Source: SOIL31 sp964636815 (lineage in GTDB: Bacteria > Babelota > Babeliae > Babelales > Vermiphilaceae). From it: 64,000 nt of DNA. The stretch spans positions 1 through 64,000 of the forward strand of contig CAZWTF010000003.1 in assembly GCA_964636815.1 (NCBI GenBank), read 5' to 3'. The position numbers were made by a program, and so were the translations under genes. The notes under the pieces are model-generated. The model made no database searches and had not been told where the DNA came from. It saw only the letters and a list, made by a program, of their open reading frames with translations. Positions 42,908 to 51,349 of this stretch are shown here, piece after piece (position 1 is the first letter of the stretch; every line of letters begins with the position of its first letter).

Positions 42908-44584
42908 CTATTTTTTACTAGAGCTTTTTTTTGTTCTAGGTTCTTTTTGTATCTCTGTTATTTGAACGCGTGGAGTGTTTTTTTTCTTAATTGCATTCTC
43001 GATAAGTTTAATCTCTGTCTTGTTATCACCCATAATTTTGAGTATAGCTAATGGTGTTTTTCCATAACTACCAATTTTTTCGGGATCAGCTCCTGCACGC
43101 AGAAGAATAGAGATGCAGATTGCTTTATGGGCTTTTTGTTTTATGAGACATATTTTGGTTAATGCAGTATTGTTATTTTCATCTTGTAGATCAAGTTGTA
43201 TATTTGGAACGTTGCAAAGTAATTGGAGTGTTGCTGGATTATCGCAATTATATGCGCATTTTATAAGAGCAGTTTCTTTGAGGGCGTTTTGGTAGTTTAT
43301 ATCAATTTGATTAGTCTCTAATAAAGATGATATTTTAACTGTTTGATAGGGGCTTGGTTGCACTACACTGTTAATGAGTAACGTATCTTTATCGTCGTAT
43401 TTAGGTTGTTTAAAGTTTTTATAGGTGAAGTTTAAATCCACATAATCTATATATTTATTATATAGTTCTTTGAACTCTTCTGCGTTAAATTCATATAATG
43501 TTTGTATTTGCTCAGTTTTTAGTGCGTCTTTTTCTTTGTAAGTGTGCGTTTCAAAATAATCTGATTGTGAGAATAGTGTTTCAAATTCTTTTTGAATAGC
43601 AAGACGTTTTTGTGCTTCTGTGGTTTGTAAGGCTTCTGCTGCTGTTTCGTCGGAGCAATTAAACTGTTGAGCGAGGCGTTTAATCAGTTGCAAGCAAAAT
43701 GCTGGGTTATTAATCAACCTGTTTAATTGTCCATTGATGTTGGCGAGTGAATTAATTGCATTTGCTGCTGATTTAAGACTTGCATCGGCATTGTTGTTGG
43801 GAACAAGCAAAAGTTTTTCTGCTATATTTGGAACACCAGATAGTAATTCGAGGACTATTGGGTTGTTATTATTCTTTGCGTATTTTACAAGAGCAGTTTC
43901 TTTGAGAGCATTTTGGTAATTTACATCAATTTTATTAGTTTTTAATAAAGATGAAATTTTAATTGTTATATAAGGACTTGAAGTCATTGCGCTGATAATA
44001 AGTAGTGTGTCTTTATGATCGTAGTAAGGGTTTTCAGGGTTTGTATAAAAGTTTTTGTACGTGAAATTAAGATCTACATAATTTTTATGTGCATTATATA
44101 GGTGCTCAAATTCTATTTTATTAAAATAGTACTTTGAGAACAGTGCTTCAAATTCTTTTTGAATAACAAGACGTTTTTGTGCTTCTGTGGTTTGTAAAGC
44201 TTCTGCTGCTGTTTCATCGGAACAGTTAAATCGTTGAGCAAGGCGTTTGATTAGTTGTAAACAAAATGTTGGGTTATTGATTAATGTATCTAATTGTTTG
44301 TTGATTTTTGTGAGTGAATTAATGGCATAAGCTGCAAAATTAAGACTTGAAGCAGTATTGTTCTTGCTTAGAAACAATAATGTCTTTGCTCGTTCATCTA
44401 ATGGTAAATTTTCAAATGCTTGGTCCTGCAAGAATGGCTGTTTGTGAGATTCAGCGCCATATAAAAGAGAATCTGTAACAAGAGATAACCAGTTTTTGTT
44501 ATTATTATTCTCTGATTCCATGCCAAAAATAGTGGATGCGAAGACAATAAGAAGTAGGGTGATAAAAGCGTTATTTTTTTTCAT
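42908..44584 (-). CDS. Exported F-box-like/ankyrin protein with duplicated halves
   Basis: I start at ATG 44584 (558 residues), which opens a signal peptide ending IFGMES and overlaps the end of the upstream paralogue. The protein contains the F-box-like block LPLDERAKTLLFLSKN plus AAYAINSLTKINKQLDTL, then ankyrin-like repeats, and a second copy of the block (AANAINSLANINGQLNRL) with further ankyrin repeats (ENNTALTKIC, GKTPLAILK). The two halves share long stretches such as CLQLIKRLAQ and FNCSDETAAEALQTTEAQ, a sign of recent internal duplication. Predicted host-directed adaptor, by inference. Confidence 0.85.
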   Translation of the reverse strand: MKKNNAFITLLLIVFASTIFGMESENNNNKNWLSLVTDSLLYGAESHKQPFLQDQAFENLPLDERAKTLLFLSKNNTASSLNFAAYAINSLTKINKQLDTLINNPTFCLQLIKRLAQRFNCSDETAAEALQTTEAQKRLVIQKEFEALFSKYYFNKIEFEHLYNAHKNYVDLNFTYKNFYTNPENPYYDHKDTLLIISAMTSSPYITIKISSLLKTNKIDVNYQNALKETALVKYAKNNNNPIVLELLSGVPNIAEKLLLVPNNNADASLKSAANAINSLANINGQLNRLINNPAFCLQLIKRLAQQFNCSDETAAEALQTTEAQKRLAIQKEFETLFSQSDYFETHTYKEKDALKTEQIQTLYEFNAEEFKELYNKYIDYVDLNFTYKNFKQPKYDDKDTLLINSVVQPSPYQTVKISSLLETNQIDINYQNALKETALIKCAYNCDNPATLQLLCNVPNIQLDLQDENNNTALTKICLIKQKAHKAICISILLRAGADPEKIGSYGKTPLAILKIMGDNKTEIKLIENAIKKKNTPRVQITEIQKEPRTKKSSSKK

Positions 44585-45593
44585 GTTTTTTCTGTATTGC
44601 TTCTTGTATGAGGTTAAGTTCTTTATCATCATCGTCCCCAGTTTTTCTTATTATTATTAATGGCGTCAAGCCTAGATCATTAGCTATTTCAGGATCAGCA
44701 CCAGCTTTAAGCAGAATCTTTATGTATTCAAATTTGTCTTTTTTATTTCTGTGCCAGCAAGCATAATGAAGTGCTGTAGATTGGTATTTGTCTTGCAGGT
44801 CAATTTTTATGTTTGGTGAAGTGCACAAGAATTCGAGTGCTCTGGTGCTTTGGATTGCTTTTACACATCCTATAAGAGCAGTCATGCCGTCTTTGTTTTG
44901 GTAATTAATATCAATAGCCTTAGTTTTGAGTAAGCAGTGAACTTTGGTTGCGCTATACGAATTTTTTTCAGAAACGGCAATTATCAGGAGAGTATCGTTA
45001 AAATCAAGCGCAGGTTTTTGCGTGTAGCGGTATGTAAAGTTTAAGTCCACGTAACCTTTCTGTTTTTTGTAGAGTTCATTAAATAATTTTTCATCGAACT
45101 TTTCTGCTGCGAATAGTTTTTTAAATTGTTTTTGAACGGCAAGGCGATTTTTTGCTTCCGCAGTTTGTAATGCGGCTGCCGCTGTTTCATCTGAGCAGTT
45201 AAATTGCTGTGCAAGGCGTTTGATAATTTGTAAACAAAAATTTGGATCATTAATGAGTTCATTGAGTTGCTTGTTTACTTGCGCAAGAGAATTAATTGCA
45301 TGTGCGGCATCTTTGAGGGTAGTGGCATTGGTGTGTTCAGAAAGTAAAAAGATTATTGTTTGTTGTATGTCTTTTGGAAAAGAGGCAAATTGAGACTCTG
45401 GTACATTTATCGTTGCAATTGGTTCTGAGTGAATATATGATAAAAATTCTCTTAACCCATCAGTGCTATATAAAATAACGTCAGCAGCAAAACTGATCCA
45501 TTGTTTGTTTGGATTGTTTTCTGGTGCCATTGCATGAGTATTCAGTGCGAAGGTAATAAGAAGTAGTGTGATAAAATGATTTTTTTTAATCAT
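44571..45593 (-). CDS. Exported F-box-like/ankyrin protein
   Basis: A 340-residue paralogue of the next gene. Signal peptide ends NTHAMAP. Residues 69-118 fit an F-box: FPKDIQQTIIFLL then AAHAINSLAQVNKQLNELI. After a helical spacer (SDETAAAALQTAEA) come about four ankyrin repeats (DGMTALIGCV, YQSTALHYACWHR, LGLTPLIII). F-box proteins bind Skp1 of eukaryotic SCF ligases, while ankyrin repeats choose targets; bacteria have no SCF, so the pairing points to a host target. The end overlaps the next gene by 14 bases, so both are translated together. Confidence 0.87.
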   Translation of the reverse strand: MIKKNHFITLLLITFALNTHAMAPENNPNKQWISFAADVILYSTDGLREFLSYIHSEPIATINVPESQFASFPKDIQQTIIFLLSEHTNATTLKDAAHAINSLAQVNKQLNELINDPNFCLQIIKRLAQQFNCSDETAAAALQTAEAKNRLAVQKQFKKLFAAEKFDEKLFNELYKKQKGYVDLNFTYRYTQKPALDFNDTLLIIAVSEKNSYSATKVHCLLKTKAIDINYQNKDGMTALIGCVKAIQSTRALEFLCTSPNIKIDLQDKYQSTALHYACWHRNKKDKFEYIKILLKAGADPEIANDLGLTPLIIIRKTGDDDDKELNLIQEAIQKKHEKK

Positions 45594-45788
45594 TTTGACG
45601 ACCTTCCTTTTTTATGGGGTTATTCACCTTTAGACTATATGATTCATTGCCATTTAGTCAATTCTTTGTAAAATAAAGTCTGGTATAGGCTGGTGGAGAT
45701 ACTATTCTGAGGTATCCAAATAGTAATTTTTGTGGTAAAATGATATAAAATTCATAAAGATAAAGAAAGCTTAAATCGGGATAATAGT

Positions 45789-47660
45789 ATGATTAATGGA
45801 TATAACGTTTGTTTGGCGATGATTGACCAGGTCATTTTTGATGATGTTTCATTTGTTTTTGATCAAGACCAGCGTATTGGCTTGGTTGGGCGTAATGGGG
45901 CAGGTAAATCAACATTATTGAAGGTAATTGCCGGTAAACAGCAATTAGATAAAGGTTCTGTGGCCATTCAAAAGGGTAAATCCATTGCATATCTATCCCA
46001 AGACGTGGTACTTCAGTCGGATAAATCAATCGTGGAAGAGACCTATACAGCTTTTGCTCATATTGCTGGTTTGATTGAAGAGCAGCAAAAAATTGAAGAG
46101 CAGCTGGATAAGGGTGAGGTTACGGATGATCTTCTTGAGCGTTACGCAGCTGTGTGTGAAAAGTTATTGGACGTAGATCAAGAAGGTATGCGTGCAGAGG
46201 CAAAAAAAGTTCTCATGGGGTTAGGCTTTAAGCCGGAACAGTTGGATCAACCAGTTGCCAATTTGAGTGTTGGCTGGAAAATGCGTATTGTTTTAGCCAA
46301 GTTATTATTACAAAAAGCTGACTTTTATCTGTTTGATGAACCTACTAACCATTTGGATATCGTTGCAAAAGAGTGGTTTTTACAATTCTTAAAACGTGCG
46401 CCATTTGGTTTTGTACTTGTGTGTCATGATCGTTATTTCTTGAATCAGCTGTGTAATATTATGTTTGAGCTGGAACGTGGGCAAGGTACCGCGTATTATG
46501 GTGATTATAATAAATATGAAACACAAAAAGCTCATAATGAAGCATTGTTAGAGATGCAATATAAAAACCAGCAGCGTGAAATTAAGCAAAAAACAGAAAC
46601 AATTGAGCGTTTTAAGGCTAAAGCAAGTAAAGCTGGCATGGCCCAAAGTATGCTTAAAGCTTTAGATAAAATTGAGCGTATCGAATTACCTCCCAAAGCA
46701 CCTGATATTAATTTTAATTTTCCTCCAATTCAGCAATCTGGCAGCGTAGTTCTTAATGCAGAACATGTTGCACATGCTTTTGGAAATAAACAGATATTTA
46801 AAAATGTTTCTTTTGAAGTTCAACGTGGGAAAAAAGTTGCGCTTGTTGCTGCAAACGGTGTTGGTAAAACAACATTGTTTAATTTAATTGCGCATAAATT
46901 GCCTCTTTCAACCGGAACAATTACTCCTGGTTACAATGTTAGTTATGCGGTATTTGATCAGGATCAGACTGCATCTCTTATTCTTGATAAAACAATTTTA
47001 GAAAATATTATTGAATCGTGCCCTAAGGCAACGGAACAAAAAGTAAGAGCATTTGCGGGTGCATTTTTATTCACCAAAGATAGCATCGATAAAAAAGTTG
47101 GTGTGTTGAGTGGTGGTGAAAAGAACCGCGTTGGGATGATCAAAGTGTTGTTGCAAAATGCTAATCTTTTACTTCTTGATGAACCCACCAACCATTTGGA
47201 TATTCAATCAAAAGATATTTTGTTAAAAGCATTGCAAGCGTATCAAGGTACAATTCTTTTTGTTTCGCATGATCAGGATTTTGTGAATAAATTAGCAACA
47301 GATATTATTGAATTGAGTGTTGATGGTGCAAAAGAGTATCCAGGTAACTATGAATCATACCTGTACCAGAAGTCTCAAGAAGAGAAGATGCAAGCTGTTG
47401 AACAATCTTCTGTTAAAAAAACAAACAATAATAAAAAAGAAGAAGCTGTTGCACCTAAAAAAGCAACCATGTCTGATGCAGATATTAAAGCGCTTGAGCG
47501 CAAAATTCAAAAACTTGAGCATGATATACAAAGAACAGAAAACAGTTTTGCGGATTTAGTTTTTGGTACATCAAAGTTTGCTGATGCGCAGAAAAAATTG
47601 AATGATCTTAAAAAAGAGTTAGAAATTGCCACTTCTGAATGGGCAAATAGTTTAAGTTAG
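45789..47660 (+). CDS. ABC-F family ATPase (Uup/YheS type)
   Basis: A 623-residue soluble protein with two ABC domains, no membrane part. Domain 1: Walker A GRNGAGKST (34-42), signature LSVGWKMR, Walker B YLFDEPTNHLD. Domain 2: Walker A AANGVGKTT, signature LSGGEKNR, Walker B LLLDEPTNHLD. A linker helix region joins them and the C-terminal coiled coil after about 545 is charged. ABC-F proteins act on the ribosome E site (translation rescue or antibiotic protection). The signature of domain 1 departs from LSGGE. Single gene with its own terminator. Confidence 0.94.
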   Translation: MINGYNVCLAMIDQVIFDDVSFVFDQDQRIGLVGRNGAGKSTLLKVIAGKQQLDKGSVAIQKGKSIAYLSQDVVLQSDKSIVEETYTAFAHIAGLIEEQQKIEEQLDKGEVTDDLLERYAAVCEKLLDVDQEGMRAEAKKVLMGLGFKPEQLDQPVANLSVGWKMRIVLAKLLLQKADFYLFDEPTNHLDIVAKEWFLQFLKRAPFGFVLVCHDRYFLNQLCNIMFELERGQGTAYYGDYNKYETQKAHNEALLEMQYKNQQREIKQKTETIERFKAKASKAGMAQSMLKALDKIERIELPPKAPDINFNFPPIQQSGSVVLNAEHVAHAFGNKQIFKNVSFEVQRGKKVALVAANGVGKTTLFNLIAHKLPLSTGTITPGYNVSYAVFDQDQTASLILDKTILENIIESCPKATEQKVRAFAGAFLFTKDSIDKKVGVLSGGEKNRVGMIKVLLQNANLLLLDEPTNHLDIQSKDILLKALQAYQGTILFVSHDQDFVNKLATDIIELSVDGAKEYPGNYESYLYQKSQEEKMQAVEQSSVKKTNNNKKEEAVAPKKATMSDADIKALERKIQKLEHDIQRTENSFADLVFGTSKFADAQKKLNDLKKELEIATSEWANSLS

Positions 47661-47678
47661 ATTTTTATATGTTATAAC

Positions 47679-47716
47679 AAAAGCGCCAATCTATTAATTG
47701 TAGATTGGCGCTTTTG
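47679..47716. terminator. Bidirectional terminator
   Basis: AAAAGCGCCAATCTA and TAGATTGGCGCTTTT form a 15-bp perfect stem with a 7-base loop, between convergent genes. Confidence 0.93.
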
Positions 47717-47723
47717 TTATTGG

Positions 47724-48383
47724 TTATTTGTTATAAATATTAAGTTTTTCAAGACGGTTGCAGAGAAGAATGTTATGAATTTTAAAAAATAGTTTTTTAT
47801 TTTTTTCAATTTTATTATTTGACAAAATGGGAGTACCGCCTTGATAGATATTTTTGTAAAGCCAAAATTCAGGTGTTTTGCCTTGAATGTCTTTAATAGT
47901 TTGATGAGCACCATTTTCAAGAAGAATTCTCATTATATCTGAGTGTTGTAGTTTTGCTGCTAAATGCAAAGGTGTTTGTTTCTTGTCATTATATGGAGTA
48001 TTAAAATCAATATTATATCTTTGATGAAGACGATTAATTTCCAAGAGATTATTTATTGTTGATATGGCATTAATTTTTATAGCGTTGATTAAAATGTACT
48101 GTATATCAACTAAATATTTTGCGGGTGTTGTTTCTTGTTTTACAGGTACGCATTGATTTCGCCAGTCAAGAGGAGTGCTTTTTACAGTTGTTAATTCCCT
48201 TTGTGAATTCGATAAATGATTTGAAGGCACTACTTGAGAATTTTTTAAAGATGCGCATTGATATCGCCAATCAAGAGGAGTGTTTTTTACAGTTGTGAAT
48301 TGCATTGTCAGCGTGTGAAATGTGATGCAGAATGATGTTAAAAAAATAATTGTTTTATACAAAGATATTGTTTGATTATTCAT
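47724..48383 (-). CDS. Exported ankyrin-repeat protein
   Basis: The 219-residue product has a leader ending TLTMQF. A 15-residue-scale unit (TTVKNTPLDWRYQC and TTVKSTPLDWRNQC) occurs twice at about 30-43 and 65-78, so a local duplication added a Trp/Cys motif. The C-terminal half holds two ankyrin repeats (KKQTPLHLAAKLQHSDIMRILLENGA is the core, given here in part). Both repeat copies end in Cys, so disulfide links are possible. Twelve bases separate it from the HAD gene upstream, so they are likely one transcript. Confidence 0.82.
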   Translation of the reverse strand: MNNQTISLYKTIIFLTSFCITFHTLTMQFTTVKNTPLDWRYQCASLKNSQVVPSNHLSNSQRELTTVKSTPLDWRNQCVPVKQETTPAKYLVDIQYILINAIKINAISTINNLLEINRLHQRYNIDFNTPYNDKKQTPLHLAAKLQHSDIMRILLENGAHQTIKDIQGKTPEFWLYKNIYQGGTPILSNNKIEKNKKLFFKIHNILLCNRLEKLNIYNK

Positions 48384-48395
48384 TGTGTATTGTTT

Positions 48396-49052
48396 TTATT
48401 GTTTTAATATATTGTTGTTTATAAGTTCTTTGCGTAATTGACGTGCATTTTTAAAATGAATTGCATGCATACCAACTGATTGTGCTGCTTGCACATTGAT
48501 AAGTTTATCATCAATAAAAATAAATTGCTCGGGCTGTGCATTATTTTTGTTTGCGTGGGCATAAAAAAATTGTGGATGGGGTTTTTTAACTATTTTTGTT
48601 GCATATTCAAACGGAATAGTTGCTTCTTTAAAAAGATTAAAAATAGTTGGAAATTTTTCAGTGCAATCATCAAAAACTGTTTTGCCGATATTAGATCCAA
48701 GGTGATGTACATACCCAAGTTGTGTTAGCTCATTCATTATTGAGACTGTTTTTTTTATAGGGGTGTATGATGAGCACACTTGCATGATAAGTTCAATAAG
48801 TGCGTCATTATTGCTTTCTTGTGCAGCTTTAATAAGCTCTTCACTCACCATCTGTTTTTTGGTCAGTCTCAGTTTTTCACATAAAAAAATACAAGCAATT
48901 TTAATCGTTTTTTTATTAAGATGACTCACAAGTTCTATTTTGCGTTTAAACCGCATACAACTTAGGAACCAATTCCACATGCTTTTTTCTAAAATAACAT
49001 CATGCAGATCCCATAAAAAAATATGTGTTTGTGGTGAAAATGGTTGATTCAT
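48396..49052 (-). CDS. HAD-superfamily hydrolase with altered DxD motif
   Basis: I start at ATG 49052 with AAAAAGGATTACC upstream (218 residues). The fold is haloacid dehalogenase-like: first motif FLWDLHDVIL (Asp15, where the usual D-x-D-G is D-L-H-D), cap domain of helices, then IVKKPHPQFF with the conserved Lys and FIDDKLINVQAAQSVGMHAIHF with the metal-binding Asp pair. The acid/base Asp at +2 is His17, with Asp18 next to it, so activity may differ from standard phosphatases. It lies between a PASTA protein and the ankyrin gene in one minus-strand run. Confidence 0.82.
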   Translation of the reverse strand: MNQPFSPQTHIFLWDLHDVILEKSMWNWFLSCMRFKRKIELVSHLNKKTIKIACIFLCEKLRLTKKQMVSEELIKAAQESNNDALIELIMQVCSSYTPIKKTVSIMNELTQLGYVHHLGSNIGKTVFDDCTEKFPTIFNLFKEATIPFEYATKIVKKPHPQFFYAHANKNNAQPEQFIFIDDKLINVQAAQSVGMHAIHFKNARQLRKELINNNILKQ

Positions 49053-49065
49053 GGTAATCCTTTTT

Positions 49066-49767
49066 TTATTGTACTCGTAATTGTACTGATAATGGTTTGT
49101 TTTCATCAAGCGTCAGTAATGTTCCTGCAAAAGGGCGCTGGTCAGTTACTTTATATTCATGATTTATATGTTGCGTGCGTTGAGTATCATTGATGATATG
49201 TGGTTGTATGTTATAACTGTTTAAAAATTCGATAACATCGTGTAGTGGCATGTCAGTAAAATCAGGCCAAATAACAGGTTTGTTGTTTCCTGACGAAACA
49301 TATAAAACAATTGTATTTTTTTCTAACGGCAGATTTGCTTGTGGAGATTGTGCAAAGCATATTTTTTCTGGATATGGATGCGATACGTAATAAATACGAG
49401 GATGAATTCCGGCAGTTTGTAGGTGTGTTGTTATCTCATTCAGGTGTATTCCAATACATTGTGGCGCGCGGTTTGCCACTGGTTTTTTGGTTGTTACTAA
49501 AAAGAGAGGTTGGTTAGCTTTGATTGCAGTTCCTGATGTTGGTGTCTGATTCAGGATGATACCTTCTGGTAAATCTGCTTCTTCTTTTTGATCAATGAGT
49601 CGAATATTAAGTTTGTGCTGCGTGACGAGAGGGAGAATTTCATGAACCTGTTTGCCGATGCAATGTGGTGTGATGGTTTCTGGTGTGTGGAACAGTTGTT
49701 GCATGATGCAATATCCAGTTATGAAACTGAAAAATGGTGCGAGGAATAAATAATTTTTTATATCCAT
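49066..49767 (-). CDS. Membrane-anchored PASTA-domain protein
   Basis: With ATG 49767 the protein has 233 residues: a short cytoplasmic start, one membrane segment (about 5-23) and three PASTA-like repeats of about 65 residues. Repeat cores are CIGKQVHEILPLV, CIGIHLNEITTHLQ and FTDMPLHDVIEFL, each followed by Q-x-P and an end with a V/L-x-V strand. PASTA domains bind peptidoglycan stem peptides or lipid II and usually sit on Ser/Thr kinases or PBPs; here they stand alone. The gene starts just downstream of the RNase P RNA with no clear ribosome-binding site. Confidence 0.83.
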   Translation of the reverse strand: MDIKNYLFLAPFFSFITGYCIMQQLFHTPETITPHCIGKQVHEILPLVTQHKLNIRLIDQKEEADLPEGIILNQTPTSGTAIKANQPLFLVTTKKPVANRAPQCIGIHLNEITTHLQTAGIHPRIYYVSHPYPEKICFAQSPQANLPLEKNTIVLYVSSGNNKPVIWPDFTDMPLHDVIEFLNSYNIQPHIINDTQRTQHINHEYKVTDQRPFAGTLLTLDENKPLSVQLRVQ

Positions 49768-49789
49768 ATGAAAAGGAAAGACTGTTAAA

Positions 49790-50196
49790 AAGTGGGGTTT
49801 GCAGTAAGCCGGATTTTGTGGTTGATTATGCAGCAAGCTGCTTCAACCTGACAACCATTTATCTATGCGACATACCCGTATGTTTAGCCGGAATGAACTA
49901 CCGATACATACTTTTTTGTCTTGCTTCTGGTAGGGTTTACCCGTTATGCATATTGCCATGCATAGCCGTGCGCTCTTACCGCACGTTTTCACCCTTACTA
50001 CTACCCCAATCTCCACTATCGTTTCGATAGGGGGCCCCATTAAAGAATTTAACTTTTTAATGGAGGTAGCGGTTATTTTCTGTGGCACTTTCCATGAGCT
50101 TACGCTCTCCTGAGTTGTAATGAGGTTTCCCTCATTCTCCGCAGGTACCATGTTCATTAGAAGTCCGGACTTTCCTCACGTAAACATAAGCCTACG
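49790..50196 (-). ncRNA. rnpB: RNase P RNA (type A-like)
   Basis: On the minus strand the conserved core is plain: GAGGAAAGTCCGGAC near the 5' side (50161-50177), ACAGAAAATAACCGC (about 50072-50086), GGGTGAAAACGTGCGGTAAGAG (about 49970-49991, written in part) and CGGCTTACTG near the 3' end (about 49801-49811). RNase P RNA cuts 5' leaders of tRNA precursors. Exact ends are estimated. A variable arm holds CCATTAAA/TTTAATGG beside GGGGCCCCC, which resembles the small GC hairpin repeats of this genome. It lies between the membrane-protein gene and the PASTA gene. Confidence 0.93.
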
Positions 50197-50671
50197 CGCG
50201 ATTGTCTTGCATACCCCAAATATTTATTATCAAAGAAAAACATATTGTTATAAACAGTATAACAGCAATCCGCATAATAGTATAGGAGGGGGGCTGTTGG
50301 ATACGGAGAAAGTAGCCTTCAATAGCGTATATTTGGATGATTATGCCTACCAATGCAAGGGCGATATCATGAGTACGGGAAGGATACAGGTATTTTTTAA
50401 AGAAAAAGGCAAGGGTAGTTGTAGGAATAAGATATATAAAGGCGAGTGAAAAGCCGTTATAAAAGCAAAAAAACTCAAGGCACTGGAGTAATGCTATAGC
50501 TGTTACCGTAGTATAGTTTATGGCCCGGCAGAGTAGTACGCAATAAAGGCAAAACAAGAGGGGTATGCTCTGTGTGCCCATTAAAAAAAATTGTCCTACA
50601 TCCGCTGAAAGCAGTAGTGTTGAAAACGTAATAAAAAGAAGATTAAGTTTTGTAGTATTAAAGTACAACAT
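50192..50671 (-). CDS. Small polytopic membrane protein, possibly MreD-like
   Basis: A 159-residue protein with about five hydrophobic segments and few charges, ending just before the RNase P RNA. Size and topology fit MreD, the membrane partner of MreB/MreC, but no specific motif can be read, so the link is weak. It might also be any small integral protein. Because its stop lies at the 5' end of rnpB, transcription of the two is probably linked. The first residues form a hydrophobic segment rather than a cleaved signal. Confidence 0.6.
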   Translation of the reverse strand: MLYFNTTKLNLLFITFSTLLLSADVGQFFLMGTQSIPLLFCLYCVLLCRAINYTTVTAIALLQCLEFFCFYNGFSLAFIYLIPTTTLAFFFKKYLYPSRTHDIALALVGIIIQIYAIEGYFLRIQQPPSYTIMRIAVILFITICFSLIINIWGMQDNRA

Positions 50672-50816
50672 AGTTTTACATGATACTTGTTTCTTGTGAT
50701 AAAAGTTAGAAAAATGTTACAAATAGCTTACTTTGCTTTATTGACAATCGTCATAATAGTGATAGTTTTTTTTTACGATTAATATTTTTCGTTTCATAAA
50801 AAATAAGGAGTTTATT

Positions 50817-51329
50817 ATGATGAAGCGTATGGTAGCATCTCTTGTATTAGGTTGCTTTGTGAGCAATCTGAGCGCAATGAATATATACAATGCAATGAGC
50901 AATGGTGTTGTGAATTGTGGTACATTGATTGAAAATGCTGATAATCTTCCGTTGATTGGTAAGCTTACTAATATTTTACCGTTTGGAATGCTGGCAACAT
51001 GTTGTAAAGAATATCCAGGCCAGACAATGCTTCTATGCGCTGGAGTAGTTGCGTATATTCTTTCTAAAAATGAAACAGTAACTGCTAGATTTAATATCTA
51101 TAAAAATAATGTTCTTGAAAAATTAGGTGTGAGCCGTAAATATAACGTGACATGTGATGGCACACTGTTTATTTTTGATGGTGATGATGAAGATGATGCT
51201 GAAGAACAAATAGAAATAGAAGATGAACTATTAGCAGATGAAGATCTTGGTGATAGTGAACATAAAAGAAATCAGCAATCTTTGTTTGTTCAACCTGCAC
51301 ATGACACTTGTAAAATCAATTTTTTATAA
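50817..51329 (+). CDS. Exported or membrane protein with acidic tail
   Basis: A 170-residue product with a signal peptide ending LSAMNI. A second hydrophobic segment with Cys residues (about 57-82, containing LATCCKEYPGQ and MLLCAGVVAYIL) may anchor it. The C-terminal third has a very acidic run (GDDEDDAEEQIEIEDE), apt for binding cations or basic proteins. No family is recognised. GGAG precedes the ATG. It is 20 bases before the barrel-protein gene and probably co-transcribed. Confidence 0.65.
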   Translation: MMKRMVASLVLGCFVSNLSAMNIYNAMSNGVVNCGTLIENADNLPLIGKLTNILPFGMLATCCKEYPGQTMLLCAGVVAYILSKNETVTARFNIYKNNVLEKLGVSRKYNVTCDGTLFIFDGDDEDDAEEQIEIEDELLADEDLGDSEHKRNQQSLFVQPAHDTCKINFL

Positions 51330-51349
51330 TTTAAAATAGTAGAGCTCAT

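Noticed and set aside
50120..50449. Plus-strand frame of 109 codons over rnpB and the membrane gene
   Set aside because: It is antisense to the RNase P RNA and a real gene, with no sign of translation.
50741..50757. TTGACA with CATAAT before the 50817 gene
   Set aside because: The two are only a few bases apart and no suitable -10 box lies at 16-18 bases.
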